Source of the DNA: Sphaerulina vaccinii | Taxonomy: Eukaryota; Ascomycota; Dothideomycetes; Mycosphaerellales; Mycosphaerellaceae | Direction: 5' to 3' | Assembly (NCBI GenBank): GCA_022570795.1 | Contig: JAKUDP010000001.1 | Coordinates: forward strand, 2,914,001-2,978,000 | Length of the DNA: 64,000 nucleotides | Shown: piece by piece, positions 52,834 through 63,986 of the stretch | How the letters are laid out: each line of letters begins with the position of its first letter | How positions within the stretch are numbered: the stretch's first letter is position 1 | Notes under the pieces: generated by a model | What the model saw: the letters and a program-made list of their open reading frames with translations, nothing else | Databases searched by the model: none | Told to the model about the DNA's origin: nothing | Program-made: the position numbers and the translations under genes

Positions 52834-54390
52834 ATGGCGCAACCATCGATCGATCTGTCGGCTCTGACCGAAGCACAACAGCTTGCTCTCCAACAGTACA
52901 CGTCGGTAACCGATCAGGACCTCGACTCGGCAGTGCCTCTGCTACAGAAATGCCAGTGGAACGCCCAGATAGCGATCACACGATTCTTCGACGGCGATGC
53001 GGAAACGATCGATCCAGTGGCCGAAGCCGCGAGAGCTCCTCCACCACCCGCACAGAATGCACGTCGAGCCGAGACACTCATGGACGGCATTCCTACCAGA
53101 TCATCACGAAGAACGAGAGCAAACGGCCTAGAACCTGCGCCTCGAGTTGTGCCTACGCCTGAAAGCCAACTCACACAACAGCTACCCTTTCCCTTCTCAA
53201 TCATCCTGTTTCCCTTCAGCATAGCATATACTGTGTTCCAACGACTATTCGGCGGTATTGGCTATGTCTTTCCTTTCCTACCACGACTTCTAGCTCGCTT
53301 CTGGTCTGGAAGAGCATCACGACCCTCACGAGATGCTTCACGTAGACCTCTGTCGCCGAGGGATACGGCAGCACGATTCACCAGGGACTTCGAGGAGGAG
53401 TATGGAGTAGAGCATGGCACACTGCCTTTCCACGAGGGCGGGTACGCGCAAGCATTCGACATTGCGAAGAGAGATCTCAAGTTCCTGCTTGTGGTACTGC
53501 TGTCGCCAGAACATGACGATAATGCTGGCTTTGTGCGAGATACACTGCTAGCACCAGAGCTGGTAGAGTTTGTGAAGGCTGCGAACAACAGCATCATTCT
53601 ATGGGCGGGAACAGTGCAGGATGCAGAGGCGTATCAAGTCAGTACCGCGCTGAATGTGAGCAAGTTCCCATACACGGCGCTTGTTGTACATACGCCTTCC
53701 GTCTCAACAACAGCAATGTCCAAGATCGCAAGCTCAGCAGGGCCAGTCCCAGCACAGGAGTTGATCACGAAGTTCCAGACGGCGATGCAGAATCAGAACT
53801 CAGAATTGGATCGAGTGCGACGGCAGAGGCAGGAGCAGCAAGCTACGAGAAACCTACGACAAGAGCAAGAAAGTGCTTACGAGCGATCTTTGGCCATGGA
53901 TAGAGAAAAGGCACGGAAAAGAAAGGAAGAAGAAGCTGCGAGAGAGGAAGAAGAGCGCACACGAAACGAGGCAGCGGAACGAAAGGCTCGAGATGCACGA
54001 AATCTGGCGCAATGGAGACGGTGGAGAGCACAAAGCATACCTGCTGAGCCGGGAGCAGAAGTGAAAGATGCTGTGAGGATGAGCTTAAGGATGCCATCTG
54101 GAGAGCGCGTGATACGGAAGTTCAGACCTGATGCTGAGTTGGAAGAGTTATACGCCTTCGTGGAATGCTATGATGAGCTTCAGGAGGTCTCTGAGGAACC
54201 TGTGGAAGAGCCTCAGGGGTATGAACATGCGTACAAGTTCCGACTTGTATCGCCTATGCCGCGTGAGGCATATGATGTGGAAGGCAAGGGCACTATCCGC
54301 GATAGGATAGGGAGGAGCGGGAACCTCATTGTAGAGAAGATCCTTGGAGGAGAAGATGAAGAGGATGAAGAAGACGAGGAGGCAGAATAG
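52834..54390 (+). CDS. UBA-UAS-UBX protein (FAF2/UBXD8-type ERAD factor)
   Basis: An intronless gene of 518 residues from the ATG at 52834. The N-terminal UBA-like domain (LTEAQQLALQQYTSVTDQD, then WNAQIAITRFFDG) is followed near residues 115-150 by a hydrophobic hairpin (FPFSIILFPFSIAYTVFQ, then GYVFPFLPRLLARFW). Next come a thioredoxin-like UAS domain (about 200-320), a long charged coiled coil (about 325-395: RQRQEQQATRNLRQEQE) and a C-terminal UBX domain (SLRMPSGERVIRKFRPDAEL). This is the arrangement of FAF2/UBXD8 and fungal Ucp10-type proteins. These sit in the ER membrane and recruit Cdc48/p97 in ER-associated degradation and lipid-droplet regulation. It ends in an acidic tail. Confidence 0.92.
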   Translation: MAQPSIDLSALTEAQQLALQQYTSVTDQDLDSAVPLLQKCQWNAQIAITRFFDGDAETIDPVAEAARAPPPPAQNARRAETLMDGIPTRSSRRTRANGLEPAPRVVPTPESQLTQQLPFPFSIILFPFSIAYTVFQRLFGGIGYVFPFLPRLLARFWSGRASRPSRDASRRPLSPRDTAARFTRDFEEEYGVEHGTLPFHEGGYAQAFDIAKRDLKFLLVVLLSPEHDDNAGFVRDTLLAPELVEFVKAANNSIILWAGTVQDAEAYQVSTALNVSKFPYTALVVHTPSVSTTAMSKIASSAGPVPAQELITKFQTAMQNQNSELDRVRRQRQEQQATRNLRQEQESAYERSLAMDREKARKRKEEEAAREEEERTRNEAAERKARDARNLAQWRRWRAQSIPAEPGAEVKDAVRMSLRMPSGERVIRKFRPDAELEELYAFVECYDELQEVSEEPVEEPQGYEHAYKFRLVSPMPREAYDVEGKGTIRDRIGRSGNLIVEKILGGEDEEDEEDEEAE

Positions 54391-54734
54391 GATCTTGACA
54401 GTATGCATTATGCCACCTTCAGACTCACGTTCTCTCTTCTCCGGTCGACCTATTTCCCACTTTCCGATATTGCTTGGAGCTCTGTTGGCTCGCTCGATCT
54501 GGACAAATGGAGAGGTCACAATTAACACACCATTATTCTCCGTTCCGGGTCACTTGGGATTTTGTTGGACTGCTTGTAGCTTCATTAGAGCAGTCCATGG
54601 ATGAGGCAGAGTGTTATCACATGTTGTGTTGGTCCACCTACGAATTCTGGTGCCTCTCTTCTCCGTTCAGCCCGTGCCGAAGTTTTCTCGACTGCCTGGA
54701 GCTTTGGTGGCCCAGCTTGTGGCTACTCATAGAG

Positions 54735-55336
54735 TCATCCCGCTGTGTTGAAGTACTGCCACAGTGCCGCTGGGTACTGGACCACGGCAAAGCACTCCCC
54801 ATCGCCTCCTATCAGCTTCACCACTCCCCATCGTTCTTCTCCTGAATAGGCAGGGCCTTTTGCACTCTTCAGTGCATTGACCACCCGCTCTGCGCTGGCT
54901 TCACTACAAGTGAAACTCCGCGTGATGAAGTGCGTGGTGGAAAATCTGTGCTCGAGCAATGCTTTGTTGAAACTTCGACTCTTCACCGGGCCCAAGACAT
55001 CAGACCCACACATGTTTCGGTGCTTGGCGGTCAGCAGCGTCGTGCTGTAGACTATATCGCTGAACTCTTGTCGTGACTGCTTATCTGTTCGGGCATATCA
55101 GCGCGTGTTGCTCTTGAGATCGCTTAGGAGACCATACTCGCGAGCAGCAAGCCAGGCGTCTTGCATGGTCCAATGTCTCGAAGATGTGTGAAGGCGGCGA
55201 AATTGTAAATGCGGTCGCGCAACTCGCGAGGCAGCTCGAGAAGTCTGCATGCAAGCATTTCGGTGGCAATCAGGTGTCGTTCTTCTTGGCTCATCTGTGC
55301 CATGATGGCGCGTGCTTGCTCCAGCCTCGAAGCCAT
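54735..55336 (-). CDS. Small 'LPRELRD' family protein, minus-strand copy
   Basis: Minus-strand exons 55336-55138 and 55084-54735 give 182 residues. The N-terminal segment LLELPRELRDRIYNFAAF, then HLRDIGPCKTPGLLLA, resembles the 2EXR/F-box-like families. Across a 53-bp intron it continues with QEFSDIVYSTTLLTAKHRN and a globular C-terminus ending ALWQYFNTAG. The neighbouring plus-strand gene has the same exon structure and matching blocks, so the two are head-to-head paralogs. Function unknown. The frame continues upstream to 55507, but MASRLEQARAIM aligns with the paralog's start (MSSEVEQAQQLL). Confidence 0.7.
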
Positions 55337-55653
55337 CTTGCCGGCGTGCGTTTTTGGCGGGTAGCGAAGCAGAGCGCTTGGTGTGCGCGAGGATGTTGGA
55401 GAGAGAAGAGAATCAGAAAGCAAGACGTTATGTATCAACAATACAGGGGGTCCACGCGAAATGGCGCTAGCGATTTCACTTCCTGCAGACGTACCTTCCA
55501 TCTTCAACTTCTCCCAACTGCAACACTTTCAACAACATACCCGATTTCCTCCAACGAGCCCACACCTTCCGCAGACACGAACACAAAGTCGAGCTTTGTC
55601 AGAGCTGGACCGATCTCTCCAAGACACCTCGCCACCACCCGAAGAGAACAGCC

Positions 55654-56447
55654 ATGTCTTCCGAAGTCGAGCAAGCACAGCAGCTGTTGAAGCTCATGAC
55701 AGGCCCAGAGCTTGATAGCGTTATCGCATCTGCTACAGAACAGCGCAATGCGAAACAAGACTGCCATGTGGACGCGGATGCCGCAGCATACGTCTCGATT
55801 TTCTCTCGCCGCTGTCTGGAGAATCAGGCGCCAAATACCATGTTCTGGCAGCGCAAAATAAAGGCTAGGGAGCAGAAGAACACGCCAATCTCCACCACAA
55901 GCGGACTACTCAAATCCCCGCGAGAGCTTCGCGACATCATCTTCGAGTATGCCGCCTTCATCCACATCCGCGATATCGGTATTGCTCAGACTCCAGGACT
56001 CTTTCGTGCCAGTGAGATGAATCTTGACTTAAAGAGTCATCTGCATACTGATCAGCTCCAGACAAACAACTTCGCTACGAGTTTGCCGATATCATTTACA
56101 GCACGAAGCTGCTAAACTTCCATTACTTCGACAGGGAGGCCATGATCTGGAACGCATGCAAATCGAACAATCTGCTCGGACTACTGCTGGAAGGCCCAGG
56201 GAGCTGTTGGCCCCGTCCGCCTCCATTTGTGGCCAAGTTCGCTGGTCGACTCTTGGGTACCAGTCTTGATCAAGCCAAACTTCATGCAGAGTCTAGCGGC
56301 TCTCCTTTCTGCGACCCTGCTTGTTACGCATGCGTCCTGGAGCTTGCTGGCACCGATGGGCGATACTGTATAACGGCGGTTGCGACGAAGGTCATGGTGA
56401 ATGCTGCTGCGGAGATTGAAGCAAAACATCCCGGGAGCCAGATCTAG
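55654..56447 (+). CDS. Small 'LPRELRD' family protein, plus-strand copy
   Basis: Exons 55654-56011 and 56056-56447 give 249 residues. LLKSPRELRDIIFEYAAF, then HIRDIGIAQTPGLFRA, aligns with the minus-strand copy. After the 44-bp intron the frame reads DKQLRYEFADIIYSTKLL, matching QEFSDIVYSTTLL of the other gene. Without splicing the frame stops shortly after the intron. An insert of about 30 residues (HVDADAAAYVSIFSRRCLEN) distinguishes this copy. Function unknown. Confidence 0.72.
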
Positions 56448-57195
56448 AGATGACAATATCTCTGTGCTCTCAAAAGCCTCTCGTCGATTGGTTTGGGCTT
56501 CGATCAAGCTGCTGGCACATTCGACCGTCCGCAGAGCTGAGCTGACTGCGAGGTATGGACATAGTTAAGCCGGTAGCAAGTGCGGTGACCAGAGGCTAAC
56601 ATGAAGACAGATTACAAATGCAGTTCAGGTCAAACCATATGAACTGCCGCCGCTCGGCAGAACAGCGCTCGAGGGTATGTATAGTTACCAGGTACCGCCA
56701 CTCATAGGGTTACAATGTCTCCCAATGTCAGAATTGTCCGCACCCCTCTTGCCACACTGCCACCATGCTTTTCTTCAGTGCCTACGTTGCCCATCTCATA
56801 GCCTGGCAGTGTTTGCCGCTGTCGCCTGGCCTCGTTGTTACGTGTATGTCTCTCGAATTCGAGCGCCTGATATTGCCACGCACCTCCATACCCACGCACG
56901 CCTCCCGCCGCGTGATCATCAGGAAATCTTTCTGAAGCCAAGAATAAAGAAACGTCTCACACACGTGCAAAGACGAAGACTCGACGTGACGATGTGACGC
57001 GTCTCCACTATGAACAGCACTTGGCGGAGTCCCTGCATGAAGCTCGAGCTCGCAAGGGTTCCAAGCTCAGCCACTCCATAAACTCTCCTTCGGGATAGTT
57101 GTTTGCTGCCTGTTCTGCAATTTGTTGTTGCATATCCATTCGCTTGCGCTTATTCGACCTCTTGGATCTTACTTGTGCATTGCAGCTCGCCCACC
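56448..57195. other. intergenic, GAT-domain gene promoter
   Basis: 748 bases with short chance frames only. No recognisable element. Confidence 0.4.
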
Positions 57196-58854
57196 ATGAA
57201 CAAGTTCAAAGGACTCATCGGCAGGACCAAAAGTACGTTGCAGCCACCGACCGAGGACGTTCGCGAGCTGACGTTCAACTGGAAAGGCTTGAGAGCCGGA
57301 AGTCGAAACAACACCGCCAACTTTGACAACGCGCCCTTAGACTCACCCGAAGCAAACGCGCCACGAGCTATTCGCCTGTTCTGCGAATCCGGATCCCATA
57401 ACAATGGCGGCGAGGAAGTTCTGCATCTTCCAGTCATCGTCGAGTCGGCCGAATCCTCCCCGTCAGCTGCTGCAAGCGCTGCGCTTCAGATCAAGAGATT
57501 CTTGGGCAAGGAGTGGTCGCCAAAGCCACACGTCCAGTACAATGCTATTATGCTGATACGGATCTTGAGCGACAACCCTGGGCCACAGTTCACGAAGAAC
57601 TTGGACAGGAGCTTCGTGGCTACGGTGAAGGACATGCTGAGGAACTGCAAGGATGCAAGCACTCAGCAGATTCTCCGAGAGACGCTGGATCATCTAGAGA
57701 ATGACAAGGCATATGACGAAGGTCTACAGCTCTTATTTGCAATGTGGCGCAAGGAGAAAGGACAGGGCGCAAGCTTCAGTGAAGGTGGACATCGAGGCTC
57801 TTACATGGCACCAAATGGATTCCAGCAGCCAGTCGTGTTATCTGGAGGATCAGGACGACGACATCGTGAGACTGGATTGCCTACTGCTGTTGAGTTGGCA
57901 AGCAGAGTGGAAGAGGCGAAGAACACAGCAAAGATCTTGCTACAGCTGGTACAGAGCACGCCTACAGAGGACTTGCTGGGCAATGAACTCATTAAAGAGT
58001 TCAGCGCGAGGTGTCACACGGCGCAGAAGAGCATGCAAACATATATCAATGCGGACAACCCAGCACCAGACCACGATACCATGCAGACTCTCATCGAAAC
58101 GAATGAGCAGTTGAGTTTGGCGACGTCTCGATATCAGCGCGCTCTTTTGGCTGCTAGACGTGCCATGGGTGCATCGCCGAGCCCACTGCAAAACCAGCAA
58201 GCGCCACAGCAAGGCGCGCATGCTGGGTATGGTGCTTTTGCCGCACCATCTGGTCCACCACCAGCACAGCAGCAACAGCCTGGTGGTGCCTTCACACCTG
58301 CTCCTATTACTCAGGCCAATGGACAACAGACATATGGGGGATACCAAGCACCGACAGGGCCGCCTCCAAACAGCAATGCCGCACCTCAGATACCTCCTTT
58401 GCAGCAGCAGCAGGCGTCTGCCAATCCATTCGCAGATCCGGAGCCGAACCAGTATGGGGCTTTCCAAGCTCCTTCACAACAAGGACATCACCCTCAAACT
58501 GTATCATTCGATGACTTCGATCGCCAACAGCAGCCCGTCCAGCACTCACGAACCTTCACGATCGAGAACGAACCCACTTTTGCAGCACCTGGTCGGCGGA
58601 ACACCAATGAGCTCGAAAACGCATACTCCAACCAGCAACCCAAAGTATCTCCAGTACAGAGTCGTGAGGACCACGTTGTAAGCCTTTCTTCGCCACAGCG
58701 ACCTGCACTAGGCGCATACCATCGGAGCGACATAACGCAGAGCTATGTGGGCAGGCAGGAGAGCGCTCTGAATGGTCTGACAATGCATGGCGCTGGCGGA
58801 GCACCGACTCCTCATGAGCAGTATGATGTGAGTCCAGTCGAGACGAGGCGATAA
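57196..58854 (+). CDS. GAT-domain (VHS/GAT, Lsb5/Tom1-like) trafficking protein
   Basis: An intronless gene of 552 residues from the ATG at 57196. The frame is open upstream to 57103, but MNKFKGLIGRTK fits an amphipathic start. The first 180 residues form a VHS/ENTH-like helical bundle (QIKRFLGKEWSPKPHVQYNA, LDRSFVATVKDMLRN). The GAT domain lies near residues 235-320 (AVELASRVEEAKNTAKILLQ, then ETNEQLSLATSRYQRALLAA). The C-terminal third is Pro/Gln/Gly-rich (GPPPAQQQQPGGAF) with NPFADPEP, an NPF motif that binds EH domains. Such proteins act in ubiquitin-dependent endosomal sorting and actin-linked endocytosis. Confidence 0.85.
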   Translation: MNKFKGLIGRTKSTLQPPTEDVRELTFNWKGLRAGSRNNTANFDNAPLDSPEANAPRAIRLFCESGSHNNGGEEVLHLPVIVESAESSPSAAASAALQIKRFLGKEWSPKPHVQYNAIMLIRILSDNPGPQFTKNLDRSFVATVKDMLRNCKDASTQQILRETLDHLENDKAYDEGLQLLFAMWRKEKGQGASFSEGGHRGSYMAPNGFQQPVVLSGGSGRRHRETGLPTAVELASRVEEAKNTAKILLQLVQSTPTEDLLGNELIKEFSARCHTAQKSMQTYINADNPAPDHDTMQTLIETNEQLSLATSRYQRALLAARRAMGASPSPLQNQQAPQQGAHAGYGAFAAPSGPPPAQQQQPGGAFTPAPITQANGQQTYGGYQAPTGPPPNSNAAPQIPPLQQQQASANPFADPEPNQYGAFQAPSQQGHHPQTVSFDDFDRQQQPVQHSRTFTIENEPTFAAPGRRNTNELENAYSNQQPKVSPVQSREDHVVSLSSPQRPALGAYHRSDITQSYVGRQESALNGLTMHGAGGAPTPHEQYDVSPVETRR

Positions 58855-60639
58855 CCTACAGACACATATGTATTAGCAGGAGACTGGACTGACTTGGGGG
58901 CTGGGTCGGAAGCGAACTTTGAAATTGAGATACCTCTATCGTTTTGTATTCTTCTTATGCATAGCTTGCACGACATGCCATCGTTAACATCAGGATTTCG
59001 AGATCATTCGGGCTGTTCGAGTAATATTTCCTGCTAATCGATGAAGAGGTGAGGTGAGGTCAAAAGAAGGTCGCGCTTGCCATCTCGCATACGCGTTCCT
59101 TCCTTGCTCGCTGTCTTCTCACCTTGCGAGATCAAGTTGAGCCCATCAATGGCCCATCGCTTTCATTTCAGCGGAGCACTCCATTCAGCAGCATACGTTG
59201 AAGATGTAGTCTCAAGAGAACTTCAAGCATCCTAGCAACCGCTTGCAGCATCCGCGTGGTCCTCCGCAATAGGCCGAAGTCACATCTGGAGATGTGATCT
59301 TATGCCCACAGGGGAAGCGGTGTCATCGCGGTGCAATGTATATATCGACTCGGCTGGACCATCGCGCTGTCCAGGATCTTCGCCAGTACGCGCCGTGATT
59401 CCTGCACTCGTGGCCACTCTCTTGCGTGGTTCCAGTTTATGACCAGGTCGTGGTTATGCTATATACCTGATCAATCGCACGACGCTCTCGGTATGTGGCC
59501 GAAATGAATGTTACATTCCTCCAGCGGATGCCGGAAGTAAGATGTTCTTCCTCGTGCTTTCGCTGCGTCTTCTAGCGTTGTCTAGGCGTGCGTCAAACGC
59601 ATGAGGTGTTCGGCATGCTACCGAACTTCGTCCTGCAGCGTTTCTATCGATAGACAAGGGCAAGTCGTTGTGACGTGTGGGTCACAGACTCGCATTTTCG
59701 GTGGCATCGCGGTCGCACGAGAATTGTTGCACGATGATCCACTCTTATCCTGATCGTTCAAATGCCATCGTAACGTGACAAGCGAGTGTTGTAAGATAGT
59801 CGGAGTAAGAACATGAGGATTATGTTCGCACCAACGCCAGCAGAATGCTAAGCCCAACATCATCTCTGAACATACGAAGAAGCCATGAAGTGCTGTTGAG
59901 AGTGATCGACAGGCGTGCTGTCGGCAGACCCAGGCGACTTTGCTAGTGGGTCGATCCGATACGCTTAGCGCCCATATTGAGCAGCATGATTCGCTGCAGC
60001 TATCCTTAGAAAACTCTTTTCGCGCTGGTGTCTTTCGATGATATGTGGGCCTGTTGCATCAGACTTCATGTCGGTCTCACGCAAAGTTGTGCAGCGACGA
60101 CGAACTGCAGACGTGGGTAGTCGTGACCAGCAGAGTTCGTCAAGATGCCGAGAACTGTCCCAAACGGCTAGCCAGGCCAAAGCAGTTGAAGATGCAAGGG
60201 AGGCATCATTGTCAGTCATCATATCGTTCTTAAGCAACCAGTTACCACTTTGGGTCCTGGCAATCTATGAGATTCGTCTCGCGTTGCAACACTACTGTAC
60301 AAGGCCCGTGACATTCTCTGCAAAGGACCCACTGAATCACTCAAAGAGGACCCATATATCGAATAAGAAACAGAAGCTTCTGGTCCGAACACCTCGCATA
60401 TCGGCACGGTCAACATCGGAGACGACAGGCTCTGCAACCCACCAGACCGCACTCGCCGTTGTGGGCACGCCACGGGCCTCCGTCCATAGGCCCCGCGACT
60501 CCAATGCCTTTGCAAGCGTTGTTGGCCGCGTGATGTCTGGAGTCGAAATATAAGGGGAGACGATTCCTTCCTCTTCTGATGAACCTCATCCGTCTCATCT
60601 TCAAACTCCTCTGCGGCATCCTACGTCCCGACCGTCAAC
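58855..60639. other. 1.8-kb intergenic region upstream of the sugar transporter
   Basis: No gene is supported on either strand. A plus-strand frame at 60038-60553 has no domain and runs over the promoter. The region is long for this window, as is common upstream of regulated sugar transporters. A TATA-like element (AATATAAGG) lies at about 60546-60555, some 85 bases before the ATG. Confidence 0.5.
60546..60555 (+). promoter_or_regulatory. TATA-like element of the sugar transporter
   Basis: The word AAATATAAGG lies about 85 bases before the start codon, in an otherwise GC-balanced promoter, and is followed by a pyrimidine-rich leader (TTCCTTCCTCTTCTG). Position and sequence fit a core promoter TATA box. 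Confidence 0.45.
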
Positions 60640-62331
60640 ATGCCTTTCCTCAAGCGTACTGAGCGTGAAGCTCAGCATGCCAATCAGCTTGAGAAAGCAC
60701 CCTCACCTCCTGGCACAGGACAGAAAGTCACCTTCATTGCTGTCTTCCTTGGACTTGTAGCTTCGATTGGAGGCTTCATGTTCGGCTATGTCTCTGGTCA
60801 AATCTCTGGTTTCTTCTCGATGGAAGACTATGCTCGACGATTTGGACAGCTCCTTCCTGATGGCACGACTGAATTCTCTGCTGCGCGACAAGGAACTATC
60901 ACTGGACTTCTCTGTGTTGGATGTCTCTTCGGTTCTCTGATGGCTGGTAAGATCGCCGATACTCTTGGACGCAAGCGATCGATTTCTTTCTCTGCATTCT
61001 TCTGCATGATTGGCACTGTCATCGAGGTCGCCTCTGATACCGCTTGGTAAGACTGGTATTTCTTGTCAATCATGGCACTCAAGCTAACATAGCACAGGTA
61101 CCAATTCGCTATCGGACGTCTCGTCAATGGTGTCGGCATCGGCTCACTTTCCGTTCTCGTGCCAATGTACCAGTCCGAATCGTCTCCAGCTATCATTCGT
61201 GGTGTACTTGTCGCCAGCTACCAGCTGTTCATCACCCTTGGTATCTGGACTGCTGAGATGGTAGACTGGGGTTGCTCGGAGATGAAGACCTCCGCATCCT
61301 GGCGCATTCCAAACGGGATCTCTTTCGCCTGGGCTCTTGTGCTTGGTGTGGGAATACTTTTCCTCCCAGAAAGCCCACGTTACGCATACGCCAAGGGACG
61401 TATCGATGAATGCCGCTCCACCCTCGCCAGACTTGGTGGTCTTCCAGAGGACTCCCGCGAGATCAACCTGCTCATGAACGACATCAGAGTCAAGCACGAT
61501 GAGGAGACTGCTGCTGGCAAGGCAAAGTGGCTCGAGCTCTTCACCGGACCAAAGATGTTCTACCGCGTTGCCCTCGGAGTCGTCCTTCAGGCTGGGCAAC
61601 AGTTGACAGGCGCCAACTTCTTCTTCTACTACGGAACAACGATCTTCAAGGCCACCGGTCTCAAGAACTCCTACATTACCCAGATCATCCTGGGAACTGT
61701 CAACGTGGCCTGCACGATCGGTGGTCTCTGGGTCGTCCAGAAGTGCGGACGCCGCAATGCTCTCATCGTCGGCGCTCTCTGGATGTTCATGTGCTTCATC
61801 GTGTACAGCTTTGTGGGACACTTCGCCTTGGACCAGACCGATCCATCACGCACGCCAGCTCCTGGAAACGTCCTAATCGTCTTCTCCTGCCTCTTCATTG
61901 CTGCTTTCGCGACCACATGGGGACCGCTTGTCTGGGCCGTCGTTGGTGAGCTCTACCCAATGAAGTACCGTGGACCAGCTATGGCACTCGCAACCGCATC
62001 GAACTGGCTCTGGAACTTCTTGATCTCGTTCTTCACTCGCTTCATCACTGATGCGATCGACTATCTCTATGGCCTGGTCTTCGCTGGATGCTGTCTGGCT
62101 CTGGCAGTCATTGTTTTCTTCTTCGTGATCGAGTCGAAAGACCGCTCACTGGAGGAGATTGACACCATGTACATGCTTGGCGTCAACCCAATCACAAGTG
62201 CGAAGTGGGATGGAAGCAAGCTGCCTGTCAGCGGCGAGACTACCCAGAGGAACAGCAGCGACGCTGCTGCCGTCGAGAGGGAGGCTTTCCCAGACAGGCA
62301 GAAGTCTGTCACTATCGGAGAGGAGTTGTAG
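60640..62331 (+). CDS. MFS sugar (hexose) transporter
   Basis: Exons 60640-61046 and 61098-62331 give 546 residues. The protein is a 12-segment major-facilitator sugar porter, probably for glucose or other hexoses. Family signatures: GGFMFGYVSGQISG in helix 1, KIADTLGRKRSI (G-R-K-R loop), GRLVNGVGIGS, the PESPRYAYAKGR motif after helix 6, QAGQQLTGANFFFYYG in helix 7 and WGPLVWAVVGELYPMKYRG in helix 10. It ends with a cytoplasmic tail of about 60 residues. The 51-bp intron interrupts a Trp codon before YQFAIGRL and has a clear CTAAC branch point. Fungal high-affinity hexose transporters are usually glucose-regulated; no specific site is claimed here. Confidence 0.92.
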
Positions 62332-62936
62332 ATGAGCTGGAAATGCCTAAATGTTTAGCGTAATGTCAAAATGAATGCCTCAGAAAGGCTTATATTGAAC
62401 CATCGTTCGCCGTCCACTGAGGTGTACTTTCATCACTGACATCTCGAGTGTAGAGTAGTCTTTGGTCTATTCTGCTACCAGTGCTTGCGATGGTACTATG
62501 CTTCCCTTGCATTCAGACATGGACTGCTGCCACAGGACACGCCAAGCATTGTATGTAGAGAGCACACAATTGGTACCTGAGCTCTTGATTGTCGAATGCG
62601 GTGATGAGCATAGCCCGAGGATTGGATTTCGATGGCATTGTACATGTCGTGGTATATGGAGAAGGAGAAGGAGCGATGTGAGGTCGATCTTGGCGAAACC
62701 TTATTGGGAAATGTACTGGCAATGATGATGACATCTCACCTCCTACGCGACAACATCACTCTAGAGGATTGAGCCCGGAGTCTTCTCTTTGTCCGGATAT
62801 GAATGACGCGCTGTAAGTTGTGAAGAAGTCTCACCTCGACAGCCAACCTAACTTACAGCACCCCACACATCAACTGTTCGACCACTTGAACGACGAAATC
62901 AACATCAAGAACAAGAACAAGCACAACAACTTCAAC
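62332..62936. other. intergenic, tandem
   Basis: 605 bases between the transporter and the membrane-protein gene. Only short frames are present. The 60 bases before 62937 are A/C-rich (ACAAGAACAAGC type), as in fungal leaders. Confidence 0.4.
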
Positions 62937-63986
62937 ATGGGCGTCTCTCTAAGCACAGCGAGATACCTCGCCCCAGCATCCTTCCTCTACGACTTCGCAG
63001 CCCAACAATACGGCATGCTCAGCACCCCCAACATGAAAGACATCCACGACCGAAACCTATCCTTCTTCTCCCCGTAAGCAAAGTAGTAGATAGAAGGCAT
63101 GCTCTCGCTTCTGTGTCTCACCAAGCTCTCGCTCACTCGGGTACTGAGCTTGAGAACAGACATTGATTGAGACAGCCTATGTTTTCAGAGATCTTTGCTG
63201 ACCCTTCTACCTACTACTTTTAGGCAGCCATTCTTTATCGCTGGCTTCTTCTTCCCCCAGCAACTCTTCCAACTAGCCTGGCTCTACAAACTCTGGGCCT
63301 ACAAAGAAACCAACCCACAAGACAAGAAATCTCTCGACCGCATGGCGAAATTCGTACCATACTACGCTCTGGGAAACGTCTGCATTGGCACTTGGATGTT
63401 TTTCTGGAATAGCGAGAAATTATCAATTGCGAATATTTTCGTTATGCTCAATTCTACTGCGCAGATTTTCTTTATTGCTACGCAGCAGGAACCTATGGAT
63501 ACTTCGAATACTGGGTCGATTCTTACGCATATTGTCTCGAAGACTTTTGCTGGAATTGGTGTGTTGGACGCTCTGCACAATACTTCTGTGGCATTTTACA
63601 AGAATGTCATTCCGACTACTACGATTAAAGTCTTGACTGGTCTTGGGTTTGGTGGTGCAGCTCTTATGAGCGACTGGATCTTTGGTGGATGTTTGGTGTA
63701 CGATCTCATTGCCTTGAGTGTTGGCCAGCAGCAGTATGATGTTGCTTGGTCGAGACAGTTGGGATTCATGGCTGCTGGCACAGCTGCGCTTGTGGGCCTC
63801 AAGAACTATGTGAAGTAGGTATAGTATACCAGTGTGCGTGCGTTCCCGCGACACAGTAGCGGGTTGGTCTATCAGAACAGTAACAGCACTGCGAGAAGAG
63901 CTTGCTGACGACTTTCATGCAGGCCACCTTATGTCAAGGGCGAGTATGCACAGGTCGCGCAAGACGAAGCAGACGATCGAGTTTGA
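62937..63986 (+). CDS. Small polytopic membrane protein of unknown function
   Basis: Exons 62937-63073, 63224-63814 and 63923-63986 give 263 residues. I do not recognise the family. Five or six hydrophobic segments are visible: QPFFIAGFFFPQQLFQLAWL, FVPYYALGNVCIGTWMFFW, ANIFVMLNSTAQIFFIAT, a weaker one near TFAGIGVLDAL, VLTGLGFGGAALMSDWIFGG, and LGFMAAGTAALVGL. The third exon supplies a hydrophilic tail (PPYVKGEYAQVAQDEADDRV). Without the last splice the protein would stop right after NYVK. Intron 1 (150 bp) is introner-like, and intron 2 (108 bp) is also long. Codons of exon 2 shift to T-ending between about 63400 and 63720. Confidence 0.75.
63074..63223 (+). repeat. Introner-like element, intron 1 of the membrane-protein gene
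   Basis: A 150-bp intron with outer inverted repeats at 63083-63097 and 63203-63217 (complementary at 14 of 15 positions). Inner blocks TGTCTCACCAAGCTC, ACTGAGCTTGAGAACAGACA, TGAGACAGCCTATGTTTTCA and TTTGCTGACCC match PAN3 intron 3 in order and spacing. It lies in the sense orientation relative to its host gene, as do the other members. Confidence 0.85.

Noticed and set aside
52453..52893. 146-codon minus-strand frame overlapping the UBX gene start
   Set aside because: No domain and it overlaps a clearly conserved coding region. Its end (PPAPLTPADFELCYGH) looks slightly protein-like, but I cannot support a gene.
60038..60553. 171-codon plus-strand frame upstream of the sugar transporter
   Set aside because: No recognisable domain, composition like random sequence, and it runs over the TATA-like element of the next gene.
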